DNA from: Comamonadaceae bacterium
GTDB lineage: Bacteria > Pseudomonadota > Gammaproteobacteria > Burkholderiales > Burkholderiaceae_C
Direction of reading: 5' to 3'
DNA: 46,438 nucleotides
Assembly: GCA_947447355.1 (NCBI GenBank)
Contig: CANFJF010000023.1
Span: forward strand, 1-46,438
Position 1 is the first letter of the stretch. The number at the start of each line of letters is the position of its first letter. The translations under genes were made by a program, and so were the position numbers. Shown here piece after piece: positions 17,410 through 26,903 of the stretch. Below the pieces are notes generated by a model. The model saw only the letters and a list, made by a program, of their open reading frames with translations. It was not told the DNA's origin and searched no databases.

Positions 17410-20400
17410 ATGAAAGAATTCAAATTCACCCGCACGCAAATTGCTCTGGCCGCAATGATCGCGATCGCCGCACCGTTGGCCATGCACCGTGCACATGCTG
17501 GAGCTGGTTGGGCAGACAACGTTGACAAATCGGGTGCGCCTTTCAAGCAAGGTACCTTCTACGCCAACAGCCCGCAAGGCATCCAGACCGACTACAGCCC
17601 CAATGCCGCGGTTGGCGCCACACGCGACACGGGCACGGCGCTGCGCAAGTTCGTCGACAGTCTGCCCATGGTCGACGGTTACACCACCAACCCTGCACTG
17701 CTGGCCGCCAACCCCAGTCTGCTGGGCAAGCACATTCCGTTGGCGATCAAAGAAAACGTTGGGCCCAATGGGCGCTCCACGACCTTTCCCGATGCCGACT
17801 ACTACGAAATCGCCGTGGTCGAATACCGCGAGCAACTTCACTCCGACCTGCCTGCCGTCGTGAAAACTGGCAACGTGGTCAGCGGGGGCACAACGCTGCG
17901 TGGCTACGTGCAAATCGCAACGCCCAACCTGCCCACCGGGACACCCACCTACCAGTTGTTCTACTTGAACGGCAGCCCCGTTCTTGACAACAAAGGCAAC
18001 GTCGTTTTCGGCGTTGGCGACAAGCCGCATTACCTCGGCCCCATCATCGACAGCCAGTCCGGTATTCCCGTGCGTTTGAAGTTTGACAACTACCTGCCCA
18101 CGGGCCGCTTCGATCCGCTGACCAACACCCGTGGCGGCGACATCTTTATTCCGACCGACACGACGGTCCCCGGCGCGGGACTCGGCCCGCTGGGTGCCGC
18201 CAATCCTGCCGCGCCGCTGCCGACAGAGATGTACTCGCAAAACCGCGCCATGATTCACCTGCACGGTGGCGACACACCTTGGATCTCGGACGGTCAGCCG
18301 CACTCCTGGATCACCCCCGCGGGTGAAACCGGCACGCCTTATCTGCGCGGCGAAACAACCCAAAACGTGCCCGACATGCCCGACTTCGGTGCCGGCACGC
18401 AAACCTACTACTACCCGAACAACCAGAGCTCGCGCATGCAGTGGTACCACGACCACACCTACGCAGCCACCCGCACCAACGTTTACGCGGGCATTGTGTC
18501 GGCCTTCATGATTCACGATGCAACCGAGGCCACCATGAAGGCCGCTGGCGGTGCGTTGGCGGGCATGGACGAAATCCCCTTGATCTACGAAACCAAAACC
18601 TTCGTGCCGAAGGACGTCAACATCCAAGATGCCAAGTGGAACGTCGATGCGGCAGGCAACCCCAAGCAGCGTTGGGGCACCTATGGCGACCTGTGGTTTC
18701 CCCACGTCTACGAGGCCAACCAGAACCCCAACTCCATCGACGGCACCAACCCCGCCGGTCGTTGGGACTACGGCCCTTGGTTCTGGCCCGTGTTCCCTGC
18801 CCCACTGGCCCTGCCGGCCGGTGACGCGGACAACGTCAGCGCCGTGCAGGAGGCGTACAACGACACGCCGCTGATCAACGGCGTGGCTTACCCCAAGCTG
18901 AATGTGGACCCCAAGGCCTACCGATTCCGCCTGCTCAATGCCGACGGCCAGCGCTATGTCAACTTGGGTCTGTATGTGGCTGAGCCACTGAGCTTGGGAC
19001 TGGTCAACGGCGGCAGCGGCTACAGCGTCGCGCCGGCGGTCACGATCACAGCGCCCGCTGGCGGCACCGGTGCGGGAACCGCCACGGCCCTGATCGACGC
19101 CACCGGCGCGGTGGTCGGCTTCAGCAACGTCGCGGTCAGCATTCCGTTCAGCGACACGCCCACAGTGACGATCGCTGCACCGGCCGCTGGCGTGCCAGCC
19201 ACCGCTATTGCGTCAGTCAACACCGAAGTTCCCATGGTGCCAGCCGTCGTGCCAGCCGGCGTGGCACCCTATGCCGTCAATACGTACGATGGACGCCCGG
19301 GCGGTATTCCCAATCCGACAGCCGTCGGCCCGAACATCATTCAGATCGGCACCGAAGGCGGCTTTTTGGCCATGCCCAATGTGATCCCTTCCACGCCGGT
19401 GTCTTACCAGCAATTGCGTCGCATCGTCACGGTGTTGAACGTGCTGGACCACGGCCTGTATGTAGGCCCTGCCGAGCGTGCTGACTTCGTCGTCGACTTC
19501 TCGCAGTACGCCGGCAAGACCCTGATTCTGTACAACGATTCCCCAGCCCCTAACCCCGGCTTTGACGCCCGCGTCGACTATTACACCGGTGACCTGGACC
19601 AGACCGGCACAGGCGGTGCGCCCAGCACCTTGCCGGGCCAAGGCCCCAACACGCGCACGATGATGCGCATCAATGTGGCGGCCACCCAAGCCGGCGGAGC
19701 GCCACCCGCAGCGGCACTGGATCCAGCCGGCAATGGCGGCCCTTTCGCCACGGCCTTGCCTGCAGCGTTTGCCGCGTCGCAAGATGCGCCCATCATCACG
19801 CAGTCTTGGCAAAACGCCGCCTACGGCAAGACGTTCCAGGACAACCTGGGCCGCATCTATGTCGGCACCACACAGCAGCCCAACTTCAGCTTCTCGCCCC
19901 CCGGCGCGCAGATCATCACCGGCTTCAACGTCGACAGCCAAGGCACGGGTTACCGGACCGTTCCCACTGTCACCTTGGTCGGCGGCCTGGACCCTGCCGT
20001 CCCCACCGCCGTGGCAGCCACGGCACACGCGGTCATCGACGTGGTCGGCCAGCGCCTGACCAGCATCGTGCTGGACACCGCCGGCGGTCCCTACATCAGC
20101 GCGCCCTCGGTGGTGTTGAACAATGGCGCCGCGGGTACCAACACCGGTGGCATCGGTGCATCCGGCTCGGTCAAAACCTCCACCACCCAGTCTTGGAAAG
20201 TTCAAAACAAGGGCATCCAGGAGTTGTTTGACCAGAACTACGGCCGCATGAACGCGACCTTCTCGGTCGAGTTGCCCTTCACGTCGGTGCTGACGCAGAC
20301 CACCATTCCCGTGGGCTATGTCGACCCACCGACCGAACAGATCGCTGACGGCGAAACACAGATCTGGAAGGTCACACACAACGGTGTCGACACCCATACC

Positions 20401-23400
20401 GTGCACTTTCACCTGTTCAATGTGCAGGTCATCAACCGCGTGGGCTGGGATGGCACCGTGGTGGCACCCGACCCGGCCGAATTCGGCTGGAAGGAAACGG
20501 TGAAGATGAATCCGCTGGAAGACATCTACGTGGCGATCAAACCCAAGACGCCGAAGGCACCCTTCGGTGTGCCGCAATCGGTTCGACCTTTGGACCCGAC
20601 CCAGCCGCTGGGTGTGTCAACCGGGTTCACCCAACTTGACCCAACCACCGGCTTGGCCACCACGGTGGTCAATGCGATGCACAACTTTGACTGGGAGTAC
20701 ATCTGGCACTGCCACATTCTCGGCCACGAAGAGAACGACTTCATGCGCGTCATCTCCTTTAACTTCGGTGCCGTCACGCCGGACTTGGTGGGCGGCGTGA
20801 AGTTCAACGTCAGCAACCAAACGATCTCTTGGGTTGACCCGACCCCGGCGGCCGTGGCAACAACGCTGGGCAACAAGAAAAACGAAAACGGCTTCATCGT
20901 CCAGCGTTCGGACAACGGCACCACCTGGAACTCCAACATTGTCAACGGCGCTTGGACCACGCCAGCACTGCCGTCGACCATCCCGCAAACGGCGGTCCAG
21001 GCGACCCAGAATCCTGCCAATTCAATGGTCACGGTGACGCCGGCAAACGCCACCTCGTGGACCGATGTGGTCACGCCGGTGCCCACGACGCAGTACCGTG
21101 TCGTGGCCTTCAACTCGGCGGGTTATTCACTGCCCTCGACCACGGTAGGCGCGCCCAGTTCGGTCAACACGCTGGTCGCGTCTGTGGGAGCGTGGAACCC
21201 GACGGTCAATGAGGTGGTGGCCACCGGCCAAGCCGCGATCATCGGCGGCTTTCCGGTGACCCTGACATGGACATCGGCAACGGCACCAGCCAGCGGTTAC
21301 GTCATCACCCGGACGGGCGGCTTCACGGCCACCGGCACGGCGACACTGCCAGTGAGCTTCACCGTGCCGGGCAATGCCACCACCTTCACCGACCCAGGTG
21401 TGCAGCAGACATCCACCTACACCTACTCGATCGTCGGCATGAACGGCACGCTGCAAAGTGCCACCACGCAAGTCGTGGCGAACACGACTTGGGCGCCCGC
21501 ACCTGCCATGCCAGCCGCGCCGACCGCCAGCACCGTCAACGGCGCATCGATCCAGTTGAACTGGCTCGCACCGGCATCGACACAGTTCATCACGGCTTTC
21601 CAAATCACGCGGACCGACATCTCGGCAGCGCCTTTGGTGGCTGGGTTGCCAGCGGTGTTCCAGATCAACCAGGTGATCAACCCACTCTCCGGCACCATCT
21701 TGTCACCTGTCACCAGCTACCTGGACGCCACTGCGGTCGCCGGTCATACCTACACCTATGCGGTGCAGATCCTCAACGGCACCAGCGTGGGCGCTGCCAG
21801 TGCCGTCACTATTCTTTCGTCCAATGCGTTGCCGCCAGCCGTCGGTGCGGTGAGCCTGTTGGCGACCAGCCCCACCTCGGTCACCGTCAGCTGGCCGGTG
21901 CAGCCGCTCGGCAGCTCGACCACGGCCTACATCATCACCCGTACCAGCACCGCAGGCATGGTGACGTTGGCGGTCCCCGCCGGCGTGACGACGAGTTTTG
22001 TCGACACCACGGTGGCAGCCAACACCAGCTACACCTACAGCGTGCAGTGGGTCAACGGTCCTAACATCGGCACCGCATCCACCGCCGTGGTGACCACGCC
22101 TTATGCAGCAGCCGGCATCATCTCCGGGCTGACCGGCGTGCAAACTGCGCCAGGGACAGGCTCCGCCACCCTGAACTGGACGGCCCCGGCCGCCGGAACC
22201 TTCACGTCCTTCACCGTGACCCGTTGCCTGCAAACCGCACTCAACGCCAATTGCACCAACGCCTCCACCGTCTTCACCGTGCTGTCCAGCACGGTGACGG
22301 CATCGACCTTTGTCGACACCACAGTCGCCGCCAACAGCGCCTACACCTACCAAGTCATTGCCACCAACGGCCCGATCAACAAGTCGGCGCCCGTGACCGT
22401 GTCTGTGCCGGTCATCGGCGTGCTTGCAGCGCCCGCCTTCACGGCAACGCCGGTGATCGCCGCCGGCTCCGTGACAGTCACTTGGGTGGCCGGCGTGGCC
22501 CCGGTCAGCGGCTATGCGGTGCAGCGTTCTGCTGACAATGGCCTGACCTGGGTTCAGGTAGGCACCACCGCCAGCAACACGGTGGTGACCTTTAGAGATG
22601 CCACGGTGGTGGCCAGCACAACCTACCTGTATCGCATCGTGGCCACAGCCACGGTGGGCACTGTCGCCATCGCGTCAATCCCATCGGCCACGCAGAGCGC
22701 CGCTTACACCGTGCAAACCGCACCGGTGATGGCCGCCAATGTGATCGGCGGAACGGCTGCAGCACCGACCGTGCTGCTGAACTGGACCGAGACCGTCAAC
22801 GCCGGTCCGGCCTTGACCGGCTTCCAGGTCTACCGTGACGGCTTGCTGGTGAGGACCCTCGCCGCGGGCGTTTTAACCTACACCGACACCACCGTGCCAG
22901 GCCTTCACACCTACATCGTGTTGGCCATGAACATCGTGGGACCATCGGCCTCAACCGGGACCACGACAGCCAACCTGGTGGTGCAAGCCGCTCCCGTGTT
23001 GCTCACCGCAAACATGACCAGCGCCACGGCGACCGCTGTGACCTGGTCGGAAACACCAATTGCCACCGCACCGCCCGTGACCGGCTACCAAGTCTGGGCT
23101 TCGGTGAACGGCGCCGCCGCTGTGCAAATGGGTGCCAACCTGGCCGCCACAGCCACCTCGGCCAATGTGACCACGATCACGGGCAACAGCTATGTGTTCT
23201 CCGTGAAGGCAGTCAACTTTATCGGCAGCAGCGTGGCATCGAACACCATCAGCTTGGTTGACCAGGTGCAAGCAGCACCGGTGCAAGCCGCGGCAGTCTT
23301 CAACTCACCCACGGCCGTGACCTTGAGTTGGTCTGAAGCCGCGTTGGCGGCCAATCCTGCGGTGACCGGTTTCAATGTGTACAACGGCGCGACACTGTTG

Positions 23401-26118
23401 ACGGCAACCCCGTTGGCCGCGACTGCCACGTCTTATGTGGCCACCACAGCCTTGGGCAGTGCCTACAGTTTCACCGTCAAGGCGGTGAACGTGGTGGGCC
23501 TGTCGGTCGCCTCGAATGCGGTGGTTTTTTCTGACACCGTCCCCACCACGGTGGCAACGCCTACGGCAACCCTGGTCAGCCCGACATCGACCACGGTGTC
23601 TTGGAAGGCGGCCACAGTGGCCGCAGGCGCGCCAGCAATCACGGGCTACAACGTCTACAACGGCACCACCTTGCTGAACGCAACACCACTGGCCGCCACA
23701 GCGACCAGCTACGCGGCGACAACGGTGGCAGGTACCAACTACAGCTTTACCGTCCAGGCGGTCAATTTGGTCGGTTCATCTATCGCTTCGGCTGCTGTGG
23801 TTGTTTCCGACACCGTGCCGACCAGGGTGGCCACGCCCACAGCGATCGTGGTCAGTCCGACCTCGACCACGGTGTCTTGGACGGCAGCCACAGTGGCCGC
23901 CAACGCGCCAGCGATCACCGGCTACAACGTCTACAACGGCGCGACTTTGCTCAACGCAACACCACTGGCCGCCACAGCGACCAGCTACGCAGCGGCAACG
24001 GTGGTGGGTAGCAGCTACAGCTTCACTGTTCAGGCGGTGAGTCTGGCGGGTTCCTCGATCGCCTCGACGGCAGTGAGTGTTTCCAACACCGTGCCGACGA
24101 CAGTCGCCACCCCCACGACGACCTTTGTGAGCGCGACCTCGACCACCGTGTCTTGGACGGCGGCCACAGTGGCCGCAGGCGCCCCAGCAATCACGGGCTA
24201 CAACGTTTACAACGGCACCACGTTGCTCAACGCAACACCACTGGCCGCCACGGCGATCAGCTACGCGGCAGCAACCGTCGCTGGCACGGCCTACAGCTTT
24301 AACGTCAAGGCGGTGAACATCGTGGGCGCATCGGCGGCCTCGACGGCGGCGAGTGTTTCGAACACCGTGCCCAACACAGTGGCGACGCCTACGGCATCCG
24401 TGGTCAGCCCAACCTCGACCACCGTGTCTTGGACAGCGTCCACAGTGGCTGCAGGTGCCCCGGCGATCACGGGCTACAACGTCTACAACGGCACCACTTT
24501 GTTGAACGCAACACCCCTGGCCGCCACAGCGACCAGCTACGCAGCGACAACGGTCGTGGGCACTGCCTACAGCTTTAACGTCAAAGCCGTGAATCTGGCG
24601 GGCGCATCCACCGCCTCGACGGCCGTGAGTGTTTCCAACACCGTGCCGACAACGGTGGCCACACCCACGGCGACCATCGTCAGCCCGACATCCATCACGG
24701 TGTCCTGGACGGCGGCCACAGTGGCTGCAGGTGCCCCGGCGATCACGCGCTACAACGTCTACAACGGCGCCACCTTGTTGAACGCGACACCCCTGGCCGC
24801 CACAGCGACCAGCTACACGGCGACAACGGTGGCAGGGAGCACCTTCAGCTTCACGGTGAAGGCGGTCAATTTGGTAGGCTTATCAGCCGCCTCCACAGCA
24901 GTGAGTATTTCCAACAACGTGCCCTCGACGGTCGCCACGCCCACAGCGACCATTTTTAGCCCGACTCAGACCACGGTGACCTGGACGCCTGCAACGGTGA
25001 CCGCTGGTGCCTCACCGATCACCGGCTACAACGTCTACAACGGCACCACGCTGCTGACTGCAACGCCTCTGGCATCCAACCAGATTTCCTACTTCGCCAC
25101 CACGGTCGTTGGCAGTAGCTACAGCTTTATCGTCAGGGCGGTGAGTCTGACAGGACTCTCAGCCCCCTCTGCGGCGGTGAACTTTTCCAACACCGTGCCG
25201 ACGACGGTGGCGACGCCGACGGCTACGGTGCTCAGCCCAGCGTCGACCACGGTGTCTTGGACGGCAGCAACGGTAGCCGCAGGTGCGCCGGCGATCACCG
25301 GCTACAACGTTTACAACGGCACGACCTTGCTGAATGGTGCGCCATTGGCGGCTACGACGACCAGCTACGCGGCAGCGACGTTTGTGGGCACCACCTACAA
25401 CTTCAACGTCAAGGCGCTGAACTTGGTGGGACCATCGATCGCATCGGCCTCGGTGTTGGTGTCTAACACCGTGCCAACAATGGTCGCAGCACCGACGGCC
25501 ACCTTTGTCAGCCCGACGGCGACCACGCTGTCTTGGACGGCAGCCACAGTGGCCGCAGGCGCCCCAGCGATCACGGGCTACAACGTCTACAACGGCACCA
25601 CTTTGTTGAACGCAACACCCCTGGCCGCCACAGCGACCAGCTACGCGGCAACAACGGTTGTGGGCAGCACCTACAACTTCAACGTCAAAGCAGTGAACCT
25701 GAGTGGTCTGTCAGCAGTGGGCGCCAACAAAACGGTGGTCAACACCGTGGCAGCCACGCCGATTGCGCCGACCTTGGGCACAGCGACGCTGAACACCGCC
25801 AGCTTGGCCACTGACACGGTGACGGTGAACTGGACGCCACCGGCGAACACGCTGAACGGCCAACCGGTGACGACCTTCTACATTGACTACGCCACCAACA
25901 CCGGCTTCACCACCGGCTTGGTCACGCAGACAGTGACGGTTCCCGTGGGCACCGCCTTGACCGCTGTGCAAACGGCCACGTTTGCCGCTGTGGCCCGGGG
26001 CACGACCTCACCCGCAGCAGCGACGGCATCAGCCTACTTCCGGGTCCGCTCGGTCAACGCTGTCGGCAACTCGGCCAACGGTGCGACCCTGACGGTGGCG
26101 GGACTTTTCCTGAAGTAA
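17410..26118 (+). CDS. mofA: Giant multicopper oxidase with fibronectin-III array (MofA-like)
   Basis: A 2902-aa exported protein. The ATG at 17410 follows AGGAA by 8 nt and opens a clean signal peptide (residues 1-25, ending AHA); a longer frame to 17320 is rejected. All copper-ligand motifs are present: HLH at 283-285, HDH at 347-349, HTVHFH at 996-1001, and HCHILGHEENDFM at 1100-1112 with Cys1101 as type-1 ligand and Met1112 as axial ligand. The oxidase core spans about residues 30-1125 and is enlarged by inserts (about 533-604 and 838-920) carrying a GxGYxxxPxVT theme. About 18 fibronectin-III domains follow. The neighbours (FKBP, cytochrome c) match mofB and mofC of Leptothrix discophora, so Mn(II) or Fe(II) oxidation outside the cell is the likely role. 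The substrate is inferred. Confidence 0.9.
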   Translation: MKEFKFTRTQIALAAMIAIAAPLAMHRAHAGAGWADNVDKSGAPFKQGTFYANSPQGIQTDYSPNAAVGATRDTGTALRKFVDSLPMVDGYTTNPALLAANPSLLGKHIPLAIKENVGPNGRSTTFPDADYYEIAVVEYREQLHSDLPAVVKTGNVVSGGTTLRGYVQIATPNLPTGTPTYQLFYLNGSPVLDNKGNVVFGVGDKPHYLGPIIDSQSGIPVRLKFDNYLPTGRFDPLTNTRGGDIFIPTDTTVPGAGLGPLGAANPAAPLPTEMYSQNRAMIHLHGGDTPWISDGQPHSWITPAGETGTPYLRGETTQNVPDMPDFGAGTQTYYYPNNQSSRMQWYHDHTYAATRTNVYAGIVSAFMIHDATEATMKAAGGALAGMDEIPLIYETKTFVPKDVNIQDAKWNVDAAGNPKQRWGTYGDLWFPHVYEANQNPNSIDGTNPAGRWDYGPWFWPVFPAPLALPAGDADNVSAVQEAYNDTPLINGVAYPKLNVDPKAYRFRLLNADGQRYVNLGLYVAEPLSLGLVNGGSGYSVAPAVTITAPAGGTGAGTATALIDATGAVVGFSNVAVSIPFSDTPTVTIAAPAAGVPATAIASVNTEVPMVPAVVPAGVAPYAVNTYDGRPGGIPNPTAVGPNIIQIGTEGGFLAMPNVIPSTPVSYQQLRRIVTVLNVLDHGLYVGPAERADFVVDFSQYAGKTLILYNDSPAPNPGFDARVDYYTGDLDQTGTGGAPSTLPGQGPNTRTMMRINVAATQAGGAPPAAALDPAGNGGPFATALPAAFAASQDAPIITQSWQNAAYGKTFQDNLGRIYVGTTQQPNFSFSPPGAQIITGFNVDSQGTGYRTVPTVTLVGGLDPAVPTAVAATAHAVIDVVGQRLTSIVLDTAGGPYISAPSVVLNNGAAGTNTGGIGASGSVKTSTTQSWKVQNKGIQELFDQNYGRMNATFSVELPFTSVLTQTTIPVGYVDPPTEQIADGETQIWKVTHNGVDTHTVHFHLFNVQVINRVGWDGTVVAPDPAEFGWKETVKMNPLEDIYVAIKPKTPKAPFGVPQSVRPLDPTQPLGVSTGFTQLDPTTGLATTVVNAMHNFDWEYIWHCHILGHEENDFMRVISFNFGAVTPDLVGGVKFNVSNQTISWVDPTPAAVATTLGNKKNENGFIVQRSDNGTTWNSNIVNGAWTTPALPSTIPQTAVQATQNPANSMVTVTPANATSWTDVVTPVPTTQYRVVAFNSAGYSLPSTTVGAPSSVNTLVASVGAWNPTVNEVVATGQAAIIGGFPVTLTWTSATAPASGYVITRTGGFTATGTATLPVSFTVPGNATTFTDPGVQQTSTYTYSIVGMNGTLQSATTQVVANTTWAPAPAMPAAPTASTVNGASIQLNWLAPASTQFITAFQITRTDISAAPLVAGLPAVFQINQVINPLSGTILSPVTSYLDATAVAGHTYTYAVQILNGTSVGAASAVTILSSNALPPAVGAVSLLATSPTSVTVSWPVQPLGSSTTAYIITRTSTAGMVTLAVPAGVTTSFVDTTVAANTSYTYSVQWVNGPNIGTASTAVVTTPYAAAGIISGLTGVQTAPGTGSATLNWTAPAAGTFTSFTVTRCLQTALNANCTNASTVFTVLSSTVTASTFVDTTVAANSAYTYQVIATNGPINKSAPVTVSVPVIGVLAAPAFTATPVIAAGSVTVTWVAGVAPVSGYAVQRSADNGLTWVQVGTTASNTVVTFRDATVVASTTYLYRIVATATVGTVAIASIPSATQSAAYTVQTAPVMAANVIGGTAAAPTVLLNWTETVNAGPALTGFQVYRDGLLVRTLAAGVLTYTDTTVPGLHTYIVLAMNIVGPSASTGTTTANLVVQAAPVLLTANMTSATATAVTWSETPIATAPPVTGYQVWASVNGAAAVQMGANLAATATSANVTTITGNSYVFSVKAVNFIGSSVASNTISLVDQVQAAPVQAAAVFNSPTAVTLSWSEAALAANPAVTGFNVYNGATLLTATPLAATATSYVATTALGSAYSFTVKAVNVVGLSVASNAVVFSDTVPTTVATPTATLVSPTSTTVSWKAATVAAGAPAITGYNVYNGTTLLNATPLAATATSYAATTVAGTNYSFTVQAVNLVGSSIASAAVVVSDTVPTRVATPTAIVVSPTSTTVSWTAATVAANAPAITGYNVYNGATLLNATPLAATATSYAAATVVGSSYSFTVQAVSLAGSSIASTAVSVSNTVPTTVATPTTTFVSATSTTVSWTAATVAAGAPAITGYNVYNGTTLLNATPLAATAISYAAATVAGTAYSFNVKAVNIVGASAASTAASVSNTVPNTVATPTASVVSPTSTTVSWTASTVAAGAPAITGYNVYNGTTLLNATPLAATATSYAATTVVGTAYSFNVKAVNLAGASTASTAVSVSNTVPTTVATPTATIVSPTSITVSWTAATVAAGAPAITRYNVYNGATLLNATPLAATATSYTATTVAGSTFSFTVKAVNLVGLSAASTAVSISNNVPSTVATPTATIFSPTQTTVTWTPATVTAGASPITGYNVYNGTTLLTATPLASNQISYFATTVVGSSYSFIVRAVSLTGLSAPSAAVNFSNTVPTTVATPTATVLSPASTTVSWTAATVAAGAPAITGYNVYNGTTLLNGAPLAATTTSYAAATFVGTTYNFNVKALNLVGPSIASASVLVSNTVPTMVAAPTATFVSPTATTLSWTAATVAAGAPAITGYNVYNGTTLLNATPLAATATSYAATTVVGSTYNFNVKAVNLSGLSAVGANKTVVNTVAATPIAPTLGTATLNTASLATDTVTVNWTPPANTLNGQPVTTFYIDYATNTGFTTGLVTQTVTVPVGTALTAVQTATFAAVARGTTSPAAATASAYFRVRSVNAVGNSANGATLTVAGLFLK
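20785..26115 (+). repeat. Fibronectin type III domain array of the oxidase
   Basis: This part encodes about 18 FN3-like domains of 88-100 residues. The first eight (about 20785-23270) are diverged from one another (for example FIVQRSDNG and YVITRTGG strands). The next nine carry the GYNVYNG strand at exactly 276-bp steps, and a last diverged one (about 25750-26115) ends the protein. No sorting or anchoring signal is visible at the C-terminus, which ends AGLFLK. Confidence 0.88.
23536..25743 (+). repeat. Eight near-identical 276-bp FN3 units
   Basis: The strand motif ggctacaacgt starts at 23644, 23920, 24196, 24472, 24748 (as cgctacaac), 25024, 25300 and 25576, a step of exactly 276 bp (92 codons). 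A ninth, more diverged copy has its motif at 23368, again 276 bp before. Units agree at DNA level in long stretches, including TTGCT(C/G)AACGCAACACC, which points to recent duplication or gene conversion. Such an array can expand or contract and may be misassembled. Confidence 0.93.
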
Positions 26119-26134
26119 ACAACCGCTAGGCAGC

Positions 26135-26168
26135 AACGGCGCCGCCTTCGAAGGCGGCGCCGTTTTTT
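26135..26168 (+). terminator. Intrinsic terminator between mofA-like and mofB-like genes
   Basis: A perfect 14-bp stem (AACGGCGCCGCCTT paired with its complement around a CG centre) is followed by six T residues at 26163-26168. It lies 17 bp after the oxidase stop and 28 bp before the FKBP start. It should end or attenuate the oxidase transcript, so the downstream genes are probably read at a lower level or from another promoter. Confidence 0.92.
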
Positions 26169-26195
26169 AGCCTCCGAAGCCAACCAAGACGATCC

Positions 26196-26903
26196 ATGAA
26201 CATGACAAAAAAATGGGGCATCGCCTCGATGGTGGCCATGGCCATGATGACGATGTCCGCCCACGCCGATGAGCGGCAGGAACTGCGCGAGCAGGACAAG
26301 TTGAGCTACAGCATCGGGCTGGAAGTGGCGCGTAACTTCAAGCGAAATGAATCGCAGTTCGAGCCCGCCATGGTGCTGCGCGGCATGCAGGACGGTTTGT
26401 CCGGCGAACGCCCGCAGCTGTCCGAAAAGGAATTTCGTAAGGTCATTGCAGAATTCCAAAATCAGGTGCGCCAGCGCATGGCGTCGAACACCCGAGTGTT
26501 GACGGTTGAGAACCGCAAAAAGGCGGAAGAATTTTTACAAAACAACAAGGCCAAAGAAGGCGTTCTGATGCTGGCCGGCGGCGTGCAATACAAGGTGTTG
26601 CGCGCCGGGCAAGGCGCGCAGCCACAGGACGCCGATGGCGTGCAGATCAAGTACCGGGGAACACTGCTCAACGGCACCCAATTTGATGGCACCGAGGGCG
26701 ATCGGCCCGGCACGGCCAAGCTCTATGACCTGTTCAACGGACTGCGCGCCGGCATCAAGCAGATGAAGGTGGGGTCGCATTGGACGCTGTGGATCCCGCC
26801 GCAAATGGCCTACGGCGAGCGCGGCGTAGGCAGTGACATTGGCCCCAATGAGCTGCTGGTGTACGACATGGAACTGGTCGGCCTGGTGCCTTCAAAACAA
26901 TGA
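26196..26903 (+). CDS. mofB: FKBP-type peptidyl-prolyl isomerase (MofB-like)
   Basis: A 235-aa periplasmic folding factor. A signal peptide (about 1-24, ending SAHAD) precedes an FKBP N-terminal dimerisation domain (about 28-110; LSYSIGLEVARNFKRN) and an FKBP isomerase domain (about 125-232) with KYRGTLLNGTQFDGT and the end motif WIPPQMAYGERGVG. The pocket tryptophan found in classical FKBPs (VIxGW) is replaced: here the segment reads LFNGLRAG, so activity may be reduced or shifted to chaperoning. In Leptothrix discophora an FKBP gene (mofB) follows mofA; the same order here supports a role in folding the giant oxidase. The stop overlaps the next gene (ATGA). A second ATG at 26202 is an alternative start. 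Confidence 0.9.
   Translation: MNMTKKWGIASMVAMAMMTMSAHADERQELREQDKLSYSIGLEVARNFKRNESQFEPAMVLRGMQDGLSGERPQLSEKEFRKVIAEFQNQVRQRMASNTRVLTVENRKKAEEFLQNNKAKEGVLMLAGGVQYKVLRAGQGAQPQDADGVQIKYRGTLLNGTQFDGTEGDRPGTAKLYDLFNGLRAGIKQMKVGSHWTLWIPPQMAYGERGVGSDIGPNELLVYDMELVGLVPSKQ

Noticed and set aside
17326..20577. Long minus-strand frames (459 and 454 codons) opposite the oxidase gene
   Set aside because: They are mirror frames of GC-rich, Ala/Thr/Val-rich coding DNA. They show no domain, no ribosome site, and the plus strand has intact oxidase motifs.
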